Below are positions 54,124 to 63,018 of a DNA stretch of 64,000 nucleotides, one piece after another. Both the position numbers and the translations under genes were made by a program. The stretch lies in assembly GCF_003144035.1 (NCBI RefSeq), contig NZ_QFWT01000012.1, forward strand, positions 40,949-104,948, in the 5' to 3' direction. Within the stretch, counting starts at the first letter, position 1. Every line of letters starts with the position of its first letter. Below the pieces are notes generated by a model. It was given only the letters and a program-made list of their open reading frames with translations. It was not told where the DNA came from and searched no databases. This DNA comes from Vibrio albus (GTDB taxonomy: Bacteria > Pseudomonadota > Gammaproteobacteria > Enterobacterales > Vibrionaceae).

Positions 54124-54163
54124 ATCGATACCCTAGATACCCAGCAGAGTGATACCCATAATA

Positions 54164-54188
54164 AAAAAGGCCCGAAACCGGGCCTTTG
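54164..54188. terminator. Bidirectional terminator between sulfatase and ABC transporter
   Basis: Stem AAAGGCCCG / CGGGCCTTT with loop AAAC and an A-run on the left; the two flanking genes converge here. Confidence 0.9.
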
Positions 54189-54218
54189 AACTTAGAAGGG
54201 ATATCTCCGAAAAATACG

Positions 54219-55925
54219 CTATGCTGCGTTTATCTCCGGTGGTAATTCTGCCACTGGTACCGCAGCGATCAGACGCTGGGTATACGCTTCCTGAGGATTA
54301 TGAATCACCTGTTCAACACTGCCCTGTTCCATAATTTTGCCATGTTGCAACACGATCACCCGGTCACAGAAATACTTTACCGTCGCAATATCATGCGTGA
54401 TCAACACAAACGCCGTACCAAACTCATTCTGGAACTCAATCAGCAAATCCAGCACCTGCGAGCGCAAAGATACATCCAGAGCGGCTGTCGCTTCATCGGC
54501 AATGATCAGTTTTGGAATGGTCACCAGAGCCCGGGCGATAACGATACGCTGGCGCTGACCACCAGAGAAGGCATGCGGGTAGCGGCTGGCAAATTCAGCA
54601 GGCAGCCCTACCCGGCTCATCATATCGCGAACACGTTTCTTACGCTCTTCTCCTGACAGTTCCGTACGCAACAGCTTAAGTGGCTCTTCGATAATATCGG
54701 AGACGGTCATACGCGGGTTCAGCGATGACCACGGATCCTGAAAAATCAGGCGCAGATCCGCAAACAGAGGATCCCGTTTACCTCGTTTGTAATCCGACAA
54801 CTCCATATCAATCTGGTTAGCTTCATCAACATAACGAATACTGCCAGAGGTGGCCGGTGACATACCTAAAATCGCCCGGCCTAATGTACTTTTACCGGAA
54901 CCTGATTCACCAACAATCCCGAGAGATTCACCAGCATGCAGTACCAGACTCGCATCATCGACAGCCGTCATGTATTCCGCTTTCTGCAGTAACTTAGTCG
55001 GCTTCTCAAACACTTTAGTGACGTTACACACATCCAGCAGAGGTTTCCGGTTACCATACTCTTCGGCATTAAATGCACGCTTAAACTGTGACGGACTCTC
55101 AAGAGCACGGGTCGCATTCATCAGTTTAATGGTATATGGATGTTCCGGTGCCTCGAAGATCTGCCGGACATCGCCCTGCTCAACCAATACTCCTTTCTCC
55201 ATCACCACAACGCGGTCTGAGATCTGCGCCACCACACCAAGGTCATGGGTGATAAACAAAATCGCCATGCCGATCTCTTTCTGCAGCTTGGAAAACAGAT
55301 CCAGGATCTCGGCCTGAGTGGTCACATCCAGAGCCGTGGTTGGCTCATCGGCGATCAACACATCCGGGCGACTGGCGATCGCCATCGCTATCACCACCCG
55401 CTGACGCTGACCTCCCGATAACTGGAACGAATACTTGTTGATCAGACTTTCCGGTTCAGGCATCTGCACCTGATGCAGCAGTTCCAGTGCTCGCTGATGA
55501 GCCGCTTCTTTACTAATACCCGGCTCAACCAGAACCAACACTTCCTTGATCTGATCACCCACGGTATGCACAGGGCTCAGCGCCGCCATCGGCTCCTGAG
55601 ATACCAGAGAAAAACTAAAACGGCGCAGATTGCGCATTTCTTCGCTGCGCGGATCCAGAGTAGTGATATCCACTTTTGAACCATCCTGATGCAGCATGAT
55701 TTCACCAGAATCAATCCGACCCGGCTTGTCCAGCAACTGCAGGATCGCACTGGAAGTCACTGACTTACCGGATCCTGATTCACCAATCACGGACAGGGTT
55801 TCACCACGATAAAGCTCAAAACTGACGTTTTTTACCGCATGGAACGTTTCCATGGTTGTCGGGAAGCTGACGTTAAGCCCTTTAACTTCAAGCACTTTTT
55901 TCATTTCAATAGAATTCTCAGCCAT
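54219..55925 (-). CDS. Opp/Dpp-type ABC transporter, fused double ATPase
   Basis: About 568 residues from ATG 55925 (MAENSIEMKKVLEVKGLNVSF; AAGG upstream; frame opens at 55994). Two complete ABC domains are joined. Domain 1 has Walker A GESGSGKSV and signature LSGGQRQRV. Domain 2 has GESGSGKST and FSGGQRQRI. Each is followed by an oligopeptide-type C-terminal helix, as in YejF or GsiA. It energises the permeases encoded just upstream (11 bases). Last gene of a four-gene operon. Confidence 0.92.
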   Translation of the reverse strand: MAENSIEMKKVLEVKGLNVSFPTTMETFHAVKNVSFELYRGETLSVIGESGSGKSVTSSAILQLLDKPGRIDSGEIMLHQDGSKVDITTLDPRSEEMRNLRRFSFSLVSQEPMAALSPVHTVGDQIKEVLVLVEPGISKEAAHQRALELLHQVQMPEPESLINKYSFQLSGGQRQRVVIAMAIASRPDVLIADEPTTALDVTTQAEILDLFSKLQKEIGMAILFITHDLGVVAQISDRVVVMEKGVLVEQGDVRQIFEAPEHPYTIKLMNATRALESPSQFKRAFNAEEYGNRKPLLDVCNVTKVFEKPTKLLQKAEYMTAVDDASLVLHAGESLGIVGESGSGKSTLGRAILGMSPATSGSIRYVDEANQIDMELSDYKRGKRDPLFADLRLIFQDPWSSLNPRMTVSDIIEEPLKLLRTELSGEERKKRVRDMMSRVGLPAEFASRYPHAFSGGQRQRIVIARALVTIPKLIIADEATAALDVSLRSQVLDLLIEFQNEFGTAFVLITHDIATVKYFCDRVIVLQHGKIMEQGSVEQVIHNPQEAYTQRLIAAVPVAELPPEINAA

Positions 55926-55935
55926 TGTTAATACC

Positions 55936-57111
55936 TTATTTCGCACCTTGATCGTGGTATGGGTCACAGGCGTCACGTAAACCGTCGCCAACAAAGTTCA
56001 TCGCCAGAATAGCAATCACCACACATGCCGCCGGAATAAGCAGCCAGACGGCTTCTGCCAAAGCACGGATATTCTGCGCTTCCTGAAGCAGAACGCCCCA
56101 GCTCACCATCGGTGGCTGCAAGCCTAATCCAAGGAAGCTCAGAGAGGTTTCACCCAGAATCATGGCCGGTATCGCCAGTGTCACCACGGCAATAATGTGG
56201 CTCAGGAAGTTAGGCACCATATAACGGCGGATAATTTCAAACGGCGTGTTACCATCCAGCCAGGCTGCAGCCACATATTCTTCGTTTCTCAGTGACATAA
56301 AACGGCTGCGGACCACACGTGCCATGTCCGGCCATGCGACCAGTCCGAGGATAATAGTGATCAGAAAATAGCGCTGCAGCGAGCTCCAGTCATTAGGCAG
56401 AGAAGCCCCCAATGCCATCCAAAGAGGCAAGGTTGGTATGGATTTGATGATCTCCATCAGACGTTGAATAACGTTATCCACTTTACCACCGAAATAACCT
56501 GAGATACCGCCGACCAGAATACCGATAAAGAAGGTACAGAAGACCCCTATCAGACCTACCGACAGAGAAATACGGGCACCATGAATAATACGCGACAGCA
56601 TATCGCGCCCCATACGGTCAGAGCCCAGCATAAAGAATGGCTGCTTGCTGTTTTCCGGCACCAACAACTTGTACTGCATCGGGATAAATCCAGCCAGTGT
56701 GTACGGTTCCGTTTTACCGAAGAATTCGAAATACACTTTCTTTTCTTCATCTGGCGTATAGTCCCGCTTCAGGGTCATGATATTGGTTTTTACATCATAT
56801 CCCACCATATGCGGAGCCCATTGCCAGCCATCGTCCGTCTGCTCAAACAGATTCACTTCCTGCGGTGGTGCGTAGGTATAACGACGCCAGGTATCACTCG
56901 GATCAAATGGCGCGAAGAATTCCGCAAAAATCGCCACAAAATAGAGCACTGCCAGGAACCAGATGCTATACCATGCCAGCTTATGCCGGCGCAGCTTAAT
57001 ACCGATTAGCTGCCATGCAGTGGCTTCTGCTAGGTTAATCTCTTTCTTTTTTCGTTTAAACAACTTACCAAAAATCCCGCTGTCTGAAGCTGCGGTAACA
57101 TTACTACTCAT
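55936..57111 (-). CDS. Opp/Dpp-type ABC transporter permease (OppC-like)
   Basis: 391 residues: cytoplasmic N-terminus with KRKKKE, TM1 near 48-68, an unusually long periplasmic insertion (about 70-165), then the BPD_transp_1 domain with five TMs and the EAA loop (EYVAAAWLDGNTPFEIIRRYMVPN). It pairs with the OppB-like permease encoded 12 bases upstream. Such long first loops also occur in YejE-like permeases. Confidence 0.92.
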   Translation of the reverse strand: MSSNVTAASDSGIFGKLFKRKKKEINLAEATAWQLIGIKLRRHKLAWYSIWFLAVLYFVAIFAEFFAPFDPSDTWRRYTYAPPQEVNLFEQTDDGWQWAPHMVGYDVKTNIMTLKRDYTPDEEKKVYFEFFGKTEPYTLAGFIPMQYKLLVPENSKQPFFMLGSDRMGRDMLSRIIHGARISLSVGLIGVFCTFFIGILVGGISGYFGGKVDNVIQRLMEIIKSIPTLPLWMALGASLPNDWSSLQRYFLITIILGLVAWPDMARVVRSRFMSLRNEEYVAAAWLDGNTPFEIIRRYMVPNFLSHIIAVVTLAIPAMILGETSLSFLGLGLQPPMVSWGVLLQEAQNIRALAEAVWLLIPAACVVIAILAMNFVGDGLRDACDPYHDQGAK

Positions 57112-57123
57112 AACTCTTGCTCC

Positions 57124-58119
57124 TTACAGTCCAGCGCGTACGCGTGGATCTACCCAATACATGATCAAATCTGAAATGATGGTACCAATGATGGTCAGCA
57201 TCGACATAAATAGAAGGATATCCCCTGCCAAATACATATCCTGATTACGCAGGGCATTCAGCATTGTCGGGCCCATGGTCGGAATATTCAGTACCTGACT
57301 GACAATAACGTCAGCACTGATCAACAGTGGTAGCTGCCAGCCGATAACAGCGGCAAGAGGAAGAAAAGCAACACGAATAGGGTATTTAAGTAAAAGAGTG
57401 GATTCTTTTTGCCCTTTCGCACGAGCCGTTTTTACATAAGGTTTGGTCAGCTCATCCAGCAGGTTAGCCCGCATAATCCGGATGATCCCGGCCATACCAG
57501 CGGTACCGGCAACCAGAATATACAACCAGCTGCGACTGACACCGTTCATAAACTTATCAAATGACATCGGCTGACTGATATATTCCGCCGAATACAGGCC
57601 AGACAGCATCACATCAAAGCTATGGTAGCCGATCAGCAATGCCACAATCGCGATGACAAAGTTTGGCGTAGCCATGCCGATAAAACCAAAGATAGTGGCG
57701 ACATAATCACCAAAAGAGTACTGGCGAAGAGCCGAGTAAACACCGATAGGTACCGCAATAAGGAATTTAAACAGAAGTACGGCTGAAGCCAGCAATATAG
57801 TCGGCAACATCGATGGTGCGATATTGTCCCAAACCGGTTTGTTATTCACTAGTGACAGGCCAAGATCTCCGGTCAGAAGTCCCCCCATCCAGCTCAGATA
57901 ACGCTCATACAAAGGCTTATCCAGGCCGAACATTTCACGCAAAACTAAAATTTGCTCCGGGTCGACATCCTGCCCCATCGCCGCCATTTCAGCGATTCTG
58001 GCAGAAGCAAAATCACCCGGAGGCAAATCTATAACGACAAAAACTAACGCTGATACAACCAACAGGGTGGTAAAAACCGCAGCCAGTCGACGACCAATGT
58101 ACAGGAAAAAACTACTCAT
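57124..58119 (-). CDS. Opp/Dpp-type ABC transporter permease (OppB-like)
   Basis: About 331 residues starting MSSFFLYIGRRLAAVFTTLL. The ATG at 58119 has AGGA at good spacing; the frame opens at 58173 and another ATG lies at 58122. Six TMs, a long periplasmic loop after TM1, and the EAA loop (KPYVKTARAKGQKESTLLLKYPIR). It forms the channel with the OppC-like partner. It lies about 80 bases after the binding-protein gene. Confidence 0.92.
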   Translation of the reverse strand: MSSFFLYIGRRLAAVFTTLLVVSALVFVVIDLPPGDFASARIAEMAAMGQDVDPEQILVLREMFGLDKPLYERYLSWMGGLLTGDLGLSLVNNKPVWDNIAPSMLPTILLASAVLLFKFLIAVPIGVYSALRQYSFGDYVATIFGFIGMATPNFVIAIVALLIGYHSFDVMLSGLYSAEYISQPMSFDKFMNGVSRSWLYILVAGTAGMAGIIRIMRANLLDELTKPYVKTARAKGQKESTLLLKYPIRVAFLPLAAVIGWQLPLLISADVIVSQVLNIPTMGPTMLNALRNQDMYLAGDILLFMSMLTIIGTIISDLIMYWVDPRVRAGL

Positions 58120-58200
58120 CATTATTCCTATAGTTATATAAATATTTCTATTGGGTTTGACAGAGCAGGCCAACAGCCTGCCCCGCCCGGGTGGAAAAAA

Positions 58201-60120
58201 TTACTTCGCTTCTTTCCACAGTTGAGAAGTCCGCATCGGACCTGGTGAAGCAATGCCGTACGAGGAAGGAACTTCCGTATCAGCATTATGTACACCATGT
58301 TTGATCACAACCCCTTCATCCAGAGAAGAAACCGTACCAATTACATAGAAGTTCTCTTTTGCAATCTTAACGATTTCGCTCATCAACTTAGTTTGCTCTT
58401 CTGTTGAGGCCGTGTTACCCATCTTGCGGTACAGTTCGATTTGCTTCTTAACGTGAGCTGGCGGCTCAACCGCATCCGCATGGTTTTTATCACTCATCCA
58501 GTAGTAATAGCCCAGACCCCAGGTTGATTCCGGGTTCTGCGGTGCATAGCTGCGGAACGCATCCAGCACACCGATACCACCGTCACCAAGAGCAGGAATC
58601 AGGTCATAATCATTCGCCAGACGCTGAGTCTGCAGGTATGACCCTTCTACGATGCGGATATCCAGGAAAATACCCACTTTCTTCCAGTCATTTTTCACCA
58701 GTTCCAGAATATCGGTTGGTTCGCCAACTTTACGCTGATCAAACAAAGCCTGAATACGCAGACGCTGACCAGTTTTGTCCAGTCGGTATCCTTCATCATC
58801 ACGTTTATTCAGACCAATAGCATCCAGCATCTGATTGGCTTTTTCCGGATTGTATGCGGTGTACTGAGTAGCAAACTTTTCATCATAGAATGCGCTACCC
58901 GGCGATGGCGCAGCCTGATAAGGGTCTGTTACCCCTGAATAGATCGTTTCGCTAATCCCTTCGCGGTCAATGGCATAAGACAGCGCAATACGGAAATCTT
59001 TATTCGCAAACAACTCACGCTTAACCGGATCTTTACTGGTCTGGTTCAGGCCAAGAATAGTGGCATTCATGCGGGTACTAGGACGAGTCTGATACTCGTA
59101 ACCGCCTTTTTCTGCATTTTGGAACAACATTGGGCGATACTGCGCTTTACCAATATGACGGGTCTGGAAATCTGTCTCACCAGCCGCAGCACGTAGCACC
59201 ATTTCTTCTTTGTTTTCTGAGTATGCGAAATACACTTCATCCAGATAAGGCAGCTGATTACCTTCTGTGTCTACCTGCCAGTAGTAAGGGTTACGTTCCC
59301 ATACCGCATATTGAGTCGCAGGCCCCGGAGTCACTTTAACCTTCCAGGCATTCACGCTTGGACGATCAGGATTCTGGTAACTCTCCTGGAAGTAGATAGA
59401 ACGACACTTGGTCTGGAAGAACTGCAGCCAGCTATCAAAACCGGCTTCTTTTGCCTGTTCACCCGCATTCTTGTTTACTTCAGGCAGGAACTGTTCACAG
59501 TAATGCTTAGGGAACTGAACAATATTGGAACCATCGGTATTAGCCAGCTTGCGGATAAACATGCCATCTGGCTTAGCCAGCGTAATTTTCACGGTATGCT
59601 CATCCACAACAGTGGCAGTAGCATCACCCGGAGCCCTGGCATACATAGGCCGGTTCCCCGTCCAGTCCGGACGCCCCACAAGATCGATATAGAATTTAAT
59701 ATCTTCAGCAGTGAAAGGATGACCATCTGACCACTTAACACCCTTACGCAGACTGATGGTGTATTCTGTCAGGTCGTCGTTTACGGCGTAATCTGTCGCA
59801 AGGTTTGGCTCAATACCAGTATAGTGACGGTTAAAATTGAACAGGTTGTCGTATTTCAGCATACGCATACGATGACCTGCATCGGTCTTCAGACCAACCA
59901 GACGTAATTGACCGCCGTACTGACCAATCGATTCAATCGGAGTTACAACTAATGGCTCTTCAGGAAGACGCTCTTCTACCGTCGGCAACTCACCAGCCTT
60001 AACCAGCTTAGCAAGCTGAGGGGCTTCATGATAATCCGTTGCCCATGTAGAAAAAGAAACTGCAGCGGCAACCGCTACTGCGGCTTTCCCAAGTGTAGGT
60101 AGTATGTTCTTATCTCGCAT
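58201..60120 (-). CDS. ABC transporter substrate-binding protein (family 5, peptide/opine-like)
   Basis: 639 residues: signal peptide (about 1-27, TLGKAAVAVAAAVSFSTWA) and an SBP_bac_5 fold with the family motif region ISLRKGVKWSDGHPFTAEDI and RIALSYAIDREGI. It is longer than DppA/OppA (about 540 residues), in the size range of COG4166-like proteins. It captures the substrate in the periplasm for the downstream permeases and ATPase. The ligand is unknown; position beside a sulfatase suggests a sulfated compound (inference). Confidence 0.9.
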   Translation of the reverse strand: MRDKNILPTLGKAAVAVAAAVSFSTWATDYHEAPQLAKLVKAGELPTVEERLPEEPLVVTPIESIGQYGGQLRLVGLKTDAGHRMRMLKYDNLFNFNRHYTGIEPNLATDYAVNDDLTEYTISLRKGVKWSDGHPFTAEDIKFYIDLVGRPDWTGNRPMYARAPGDATATVVDEHTVKITLAKPDGMFIRKLANTDGSNIVQFPKHYCEQFLPEVNKNAGEQAKEAGFDSWLQFFQTKCRSIYFQESYQNPDRPSVNAWKVKVTPGPATQYAVWERNPYYWQVDTEGNQLPYLDEVYFAYSENKEEMVLRAAAGETDFQTRHIGKAQYRPMLFQNAEKGGYEYQTRPSTRMNATILGLNQTSKDPVKRELFANKDFRIALSYAIDREGISETIYSGVTDPYQAAPSPGSAFYDEKFATQYTAYNPEKANQMLDAIGLNKRDDEGYRLDKTGQRLRIQALFDQRKVGEPTDILELVKNDWKKVGIFLDIRIVEGSYLQTQRLANDYDLIPALGDGGIGVLDAFRSYAPQNPESTWGLGYYYWMSDKNHADAVEPPAHVKKQIELYRKMGNTASTEEQTKLMSEIVKIAKENFYVIGTVSSLDEGVVIKHGVHNADTEVPSSYGIASPGPMRTSQLWKEAK

Positions 60121-60561
60121 TAATCACTCTCTAACATAGTGTTGCTAATACCAAATCTAATCAAAACCAAGGGCTTGATTAGTTCGCTCTTACGGCATTC
60201 CCGCTATCAGCCCTGATAGACCAGCACTAACAGCAAAGAAAACCCTCTGCTGGCGTTAATTAAATAAGAAATACATGATTTTTTAAAACAGCTTTTTGAT
60301 TTTGCCGACTCACTTCAAAACTACGTTTTATTTTTTTAAGTTAAAGGTTACAAACATCACACTTTGGATAAACTTATCGACGGATTTCACCTTTCTGAGT
60401 ACCGAAAACTATCGACAACAGGGTGAATCACCTAATGCTTTTACAAGCAAAACAAATGGTTACAATTAATAATAAAATAAACACACTAGAGGAAGAGCAA
60501 TACTCACCTCCTAGAAGCCACTTTTTGATCGAGCGAAGAATACAACAAGGGGGTTAGTTAC
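60121..60561. other. Intergenic region upstream of the ABC transporter operon
   Basis: AT-rich. Near the operon start, TAATACCAAATCTAATCAAAACC and GGGCTTGATTAG form a hairpin (CTAATCAA / TTGATTAG, 60155-60181) in the predicted 5' leader. No open frame of note; promoter not assigned. Confidence 0.4.
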
Positions 60562-60654
60562 ATGATAAGGATGTTCTGGATGCAAGATAGCCGACTCTTC
60601 AGGCTAGGGATAAATTTTTTAGTGATACACATTTATGCAATCTATTATTGGTAA
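60562..60654 (+). CDS. Possible 30-residue small membrane peptide
   Basis: ATG at 60562 follows AAGGGGG with eight-base spacing. The frame encodes 30 residues beginning MIRMFWMQDSRLFRLG, then a hydrophobic stretch INFLVIHIYAIYYW and a stop. The ribosome-binding site and the single hydrophobic segment are the only support; I do not recognise the peptide. Confidence 0.3.
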   Translation: MIRMFWMQDSRLFRLGINFLVIHIYAIYYW

Positions 60655-60693
60655 CAGATTGCACAAATGCACGGAATTCAGGACAGTCTCTGT

Positions 60694-61251
60694 TTACAAG
60701 TCAATCGTCGATTGCATTTCATAGACGACCAAACCAGCATCAGTCCCTACATGATAGTACTCGTAGTCTACTTTCCCTTTCGTCTGTAGCAATGCATAAT
60801 TATCCTTCTCATAAATAATTTTGTAGTGCTCTTTATCTGCTTTTCTTTCTTCGAACGTACCTAGAACAACGCTTTTTGAACTGTAACGAACCTGTTTTTT
60901 CGAAAGAATAATCTGATTCACTTCAGGCTTATAAATAAAGGTAAAAAATAAAGTTCCCTCTTTAGAAGTACTAAATGACAACTCAACAAAGCCTTTTTCT
61001 TGCTCATCTTTATATTTTGAGGCGCTAAGTTCATTGAGCCCAAGCCAATATGAATTCCAGTCGGAATTAAATGCAAATTCTATACTGTCAAATATTTTCT
61101 TTTTTACAGCATTATCCGTATCCTTGATACCAAGCTGATCGGTAACCTTTCCTATAACCTTTTTCTGAGTATCAGACAAAGATTCATACCCACCTAACGC
61201 TAAGGCATTACAGCTAAAGACAACCAACAAAAAAGTTATAATTTTCCTCAT
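60694..61251 (-). CDS. Hypothetical secreted protein
   Basis: 185 residues with a clear signal peptide (MRKIITFLLVVFSCNALA). The mature part is soluble and charged, with alternating strands from about residue 85 and no recognised motif. I do not recognise the family. It stands alone between the ABC operon and the tRNA-Trp remnant, on the same strand as both. A periplasmic role is all that can be inferred. Confidence 0.6.
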   Translation of the reverse strand: MRKIITFLLVVFSCNALALGGYESLSDTQKKVIGKVTDQLGIKDTDNAVKKKIFDSIEFAFNSDWNSYWLGLNELSASKYKDEQEKGFVELSFSTSKEGTLFFTFIYKPEVNQIILSKKQVRYSSKSVVLGTFEERKADKEHYKIIYEKDNYALLQTKGKVDYEYYHVGTDAGLVVYEMQSTIDL

Positions 61252-61472
61252 TTAAACACCATCCCATAAATAATAACGTTTACGACTCATACAACATAGA
61301 GCATATGCTCAATACTACTAAGACACAGAACGCCGTTCAATATAATTGGAGTGATGAATATCTAAAATCGTCGATATAGGAAATAACTTTGAAATTAATA
61401 CTTTAATCTCAAACGATAAAAAGACACCCACCCAGTCGGGCGAGTTCCTTTTGATATAAATACGTACTTTCT

Positions 61473-61757
61473 ATGGTAAACCCTTTCACCCGACCGGATA
61501 TAGACCATAAAGCTCCTCAGAGCCTATGTATTGGTATTTGTTGGCGATATTCAACGAAGTACACCGCGACCAGAATACATTGCTCTATAGTCCACGGAGG
61601 CACAGCGATCCATTCGACAGGATATGCACCGGAAAACAGATTTGGAAAGCATAAAAAGATCATTGGATTGGAGAAGGACGAAGTGTCGTATGGAAAGCTT
61701 GAGATTTATCGGGAGATGAATATGAAAAAAGCCTCAGTCTTTCGACTGAGGCCTTGA
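61473..61757 (+). CDS. Doubtful 94-codon ORF over repeated DNA
   Basis: An open frame (begins MVNPFTRPDIDHKA) whose 5' part is the direct repeat also present at 63840 and whose last residues (MKKASVFRLRP) are encoded by the tRNA terminator hairpin. No ribosome-binding site is evident. It could be a remnant of a gene fragment carried by the repeat; true expression is unlikely. Otherwise the stretch 61252-61760 shows no gene. Confidence 0.2.
   Translation: MVNPFTRPDIDHKAPQSLCIGICWRYSTKYTATRIHCSIVHGGTAIHSTGYAPENRFGKHKKIIGLEKDEVSYGKLEIYREMNMKKASVFRLRP
61487..61510 (+). repeat. Direct repeat, left copy (CACCCGACC motif)
   Basis: CACCCGACCGGATATAGACC followed by ATAA. The right copy at 63840-63863 matches at 23 of 24 positions. 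Both are preceded by CCCAGTCGG (61431 and 63819), which can pair with the CCGAC of the repeat. Confidence 0.75.
61725..61752 (-). terminator. Terminator downstream of the tRNA-Trp 3' end
   Basis: Perfect stem GCCTCAGTC / GACTGAGGC, loop GAAA on the minus strand, then TTTTTT. It lies 9 bases after the CCA end of the tRNA fragment, as expected for the original tRNA transcript. Confidence 0.9.
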
Positions 61758-61760
61758 AGA

Positions 61761-61806
61761 TGGCAGGGGTGGAGAGATTCGAACTCCCAACACGCGGATT
61801 TGGAAT
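61761..61806 (-). pseudogene. tRNA-Trp 3' fragment (likely attachment-site copy)
   Basis: Minus-strand sequence ATTCCAAATCCGCGTGTTGG followed by GAGTTCGAATCTCTCC and ACCCCTGCCA. It has the anticodon loop (TTCCAAA, anticodon CCA), the 3' anticodon arm TCCGC, the complete T arm, the 3' acceptor strand and the encoded CCA. The 5' half is missing: the expected GCGGA arm is replaced by unrelated sequence. It is therefore not a working tRNA, but typical of the 3' repeat left at the distal end of an element integrated in a tRNA gene. Confidence 0.85.
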
Positions 61807-62254
61807 GAGTGCTTTCGCTGCATTAATTTCAATAAAAAATCATACAGTTACCAGTATTGGTGGTGGTTAATGGGACTTATTCAGCGACCATAAATCTCTG
61901 GCCAGAATTACTTCATAGAGTCACCCGCTATGACTTTAATACATCGACCAACCGGGCGACATCGAACCTGAACTGAAACCTGTCAAGCTGGTAAATTCAA
62001 TGGCATTACTTCGCGACGGGAAGCACTAGTGGAATTAGCCTCGCTTTACCACCTCAGGACATCCAGTTCCTAGCAGAGCACCCGAGTTCCAACGGTATTC
62101 ACTATGAGAGTATGTTGTATAACCCAGAGATTTTACCCTTCCCAAACGCCTTGGCTTAGAGTTGCTCCTATCACCAAATAATGACATTGGCGGGATGAGT
62201 ATGGTAGTTACACAACAAGGTTCGGTCAGGGAGTCAGCCACCAGAACTCTCTGC
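61807..62254. other. Non-coding stretch inside the putative island
   Basis: No convincing gene on either strand. A 68-codon minus-strand frame (62035-62241) lacks a ribosome-binding site and recognisable features. Possibly decayed sequence next to the attachment site. Confidence 0.4.
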
Positions 62255-62965
62255 CTATTTAGCCTTAGAAACCGCAGCTAAGAATCCAACAATTAAAGCA
62301 ACCGTTGCAAGAGCACCTAAGCTGCCCTCTTCAGTATTTTCAGTCTTAACTGGTAGCTTATCCTCACTAACCAATTCACCTTCGATCGCAAGCTTGTCTT
62401 CAGGAAGCGCTGGCGGCACCGGTAGCGATTCGACATCTAGAGTAGATATGTTGTCCAGTGCTGAGTCCACCTTCTCTTTTACTTCCTCTGTTATCTTCTT
62501 CACATTCTCTAAGTCACTCTTCGTGAACAACTTGTTGTGAGCAATTTTATTTCTCAGTTTATAAAGCTTGTCCCATCTTGTTTGTAAATACTTCGATTCA
62601 CACTCAACCAACTCAGAAAAGTACCTTTCCCAATTTGATTCCGGGATGTATTTCCCCAGATCTTCCTTATCGATATCACCAGATTTGATGCTTTTAAGGA
62701 CATCGGGTGTCACATCCTCCAATGGAGTTTCCTTAAACAGAACATCATTTAGAGTGATGAAATCTAAATCGTATAGTGGGTTATCTCCATTCGAGACTTC
62801 CTTTCGAGAGTTGCGAACTTCATCGGGTATGCTGTCTATCCAAGCAGGATCTAACTGAATCAGGGTAAACTTCGAATATAACTTCCTCATCAGATTTTCG
62901 CAATACTTCCCATTTACGTAAGCCATGCCCTTATAGTCATCAAAGCAATTATCGACTGTTGGCAT
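62255..62965 (-). CDS. HEPN-domain protein with C-terminal membrane anchor
   Basis: 236 residues. A helical region at about 110-170 contains the HEPN RNase-type motif R-x4-H (RNKIAH, Arg138 to His143) in the context WDKLYKLRNKIAHNKLFTKSD, which resembles Swt1/Apea-like HEPN domains. A Pro/Glu-rich linker (about 180-210) leads to a single hydrophobic helix near the C-terminus (GALATVALIVGFLAAV). HEPN proteins often act in defence or toxin systems, but many are non-catalytic. It is divergent from the next gene by 53 bases. Function here is unknown. Confidence 0.6.
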   Translation of the reverse strand: MPTVDNCFDDYKGMAYVNGKYCENLMRKLYSKFTLIQLDPAWIDSIPDEVRNSRKEVSNGDNPLYDLDFITLNDVLFKETPLEDVTPDVLKSIKSGDIDKEDLGKYIPESNWERYFSELVECESKYLQTRWDKLYKLRNKIAHNKLFTKSDLENVKKITEEVKEKVDSALDNISTLDVESLPVPPALPEDKLAIEGELVSEDKLPVKTENTEEGSLGALATVALIVGFLAAVSKAK

Positions 62966-63018
62966 ATGCGACTGAAAGCCTTAAGCTGCTATCACCTAAG
63001 CAACCAGACCAATAAATC

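Noticed and set aside
61431..61510. Integron attC site
   Set aside because: The short CAGTCGG/CCGAC pairing lacks the conserved attC core sites and cassette structure.
62035..62241. 68-codon minus-strand frame in the island
   Set aside because: No ribosome-binding site, no recognisable domain, and it lies in apparently decayed sequence.
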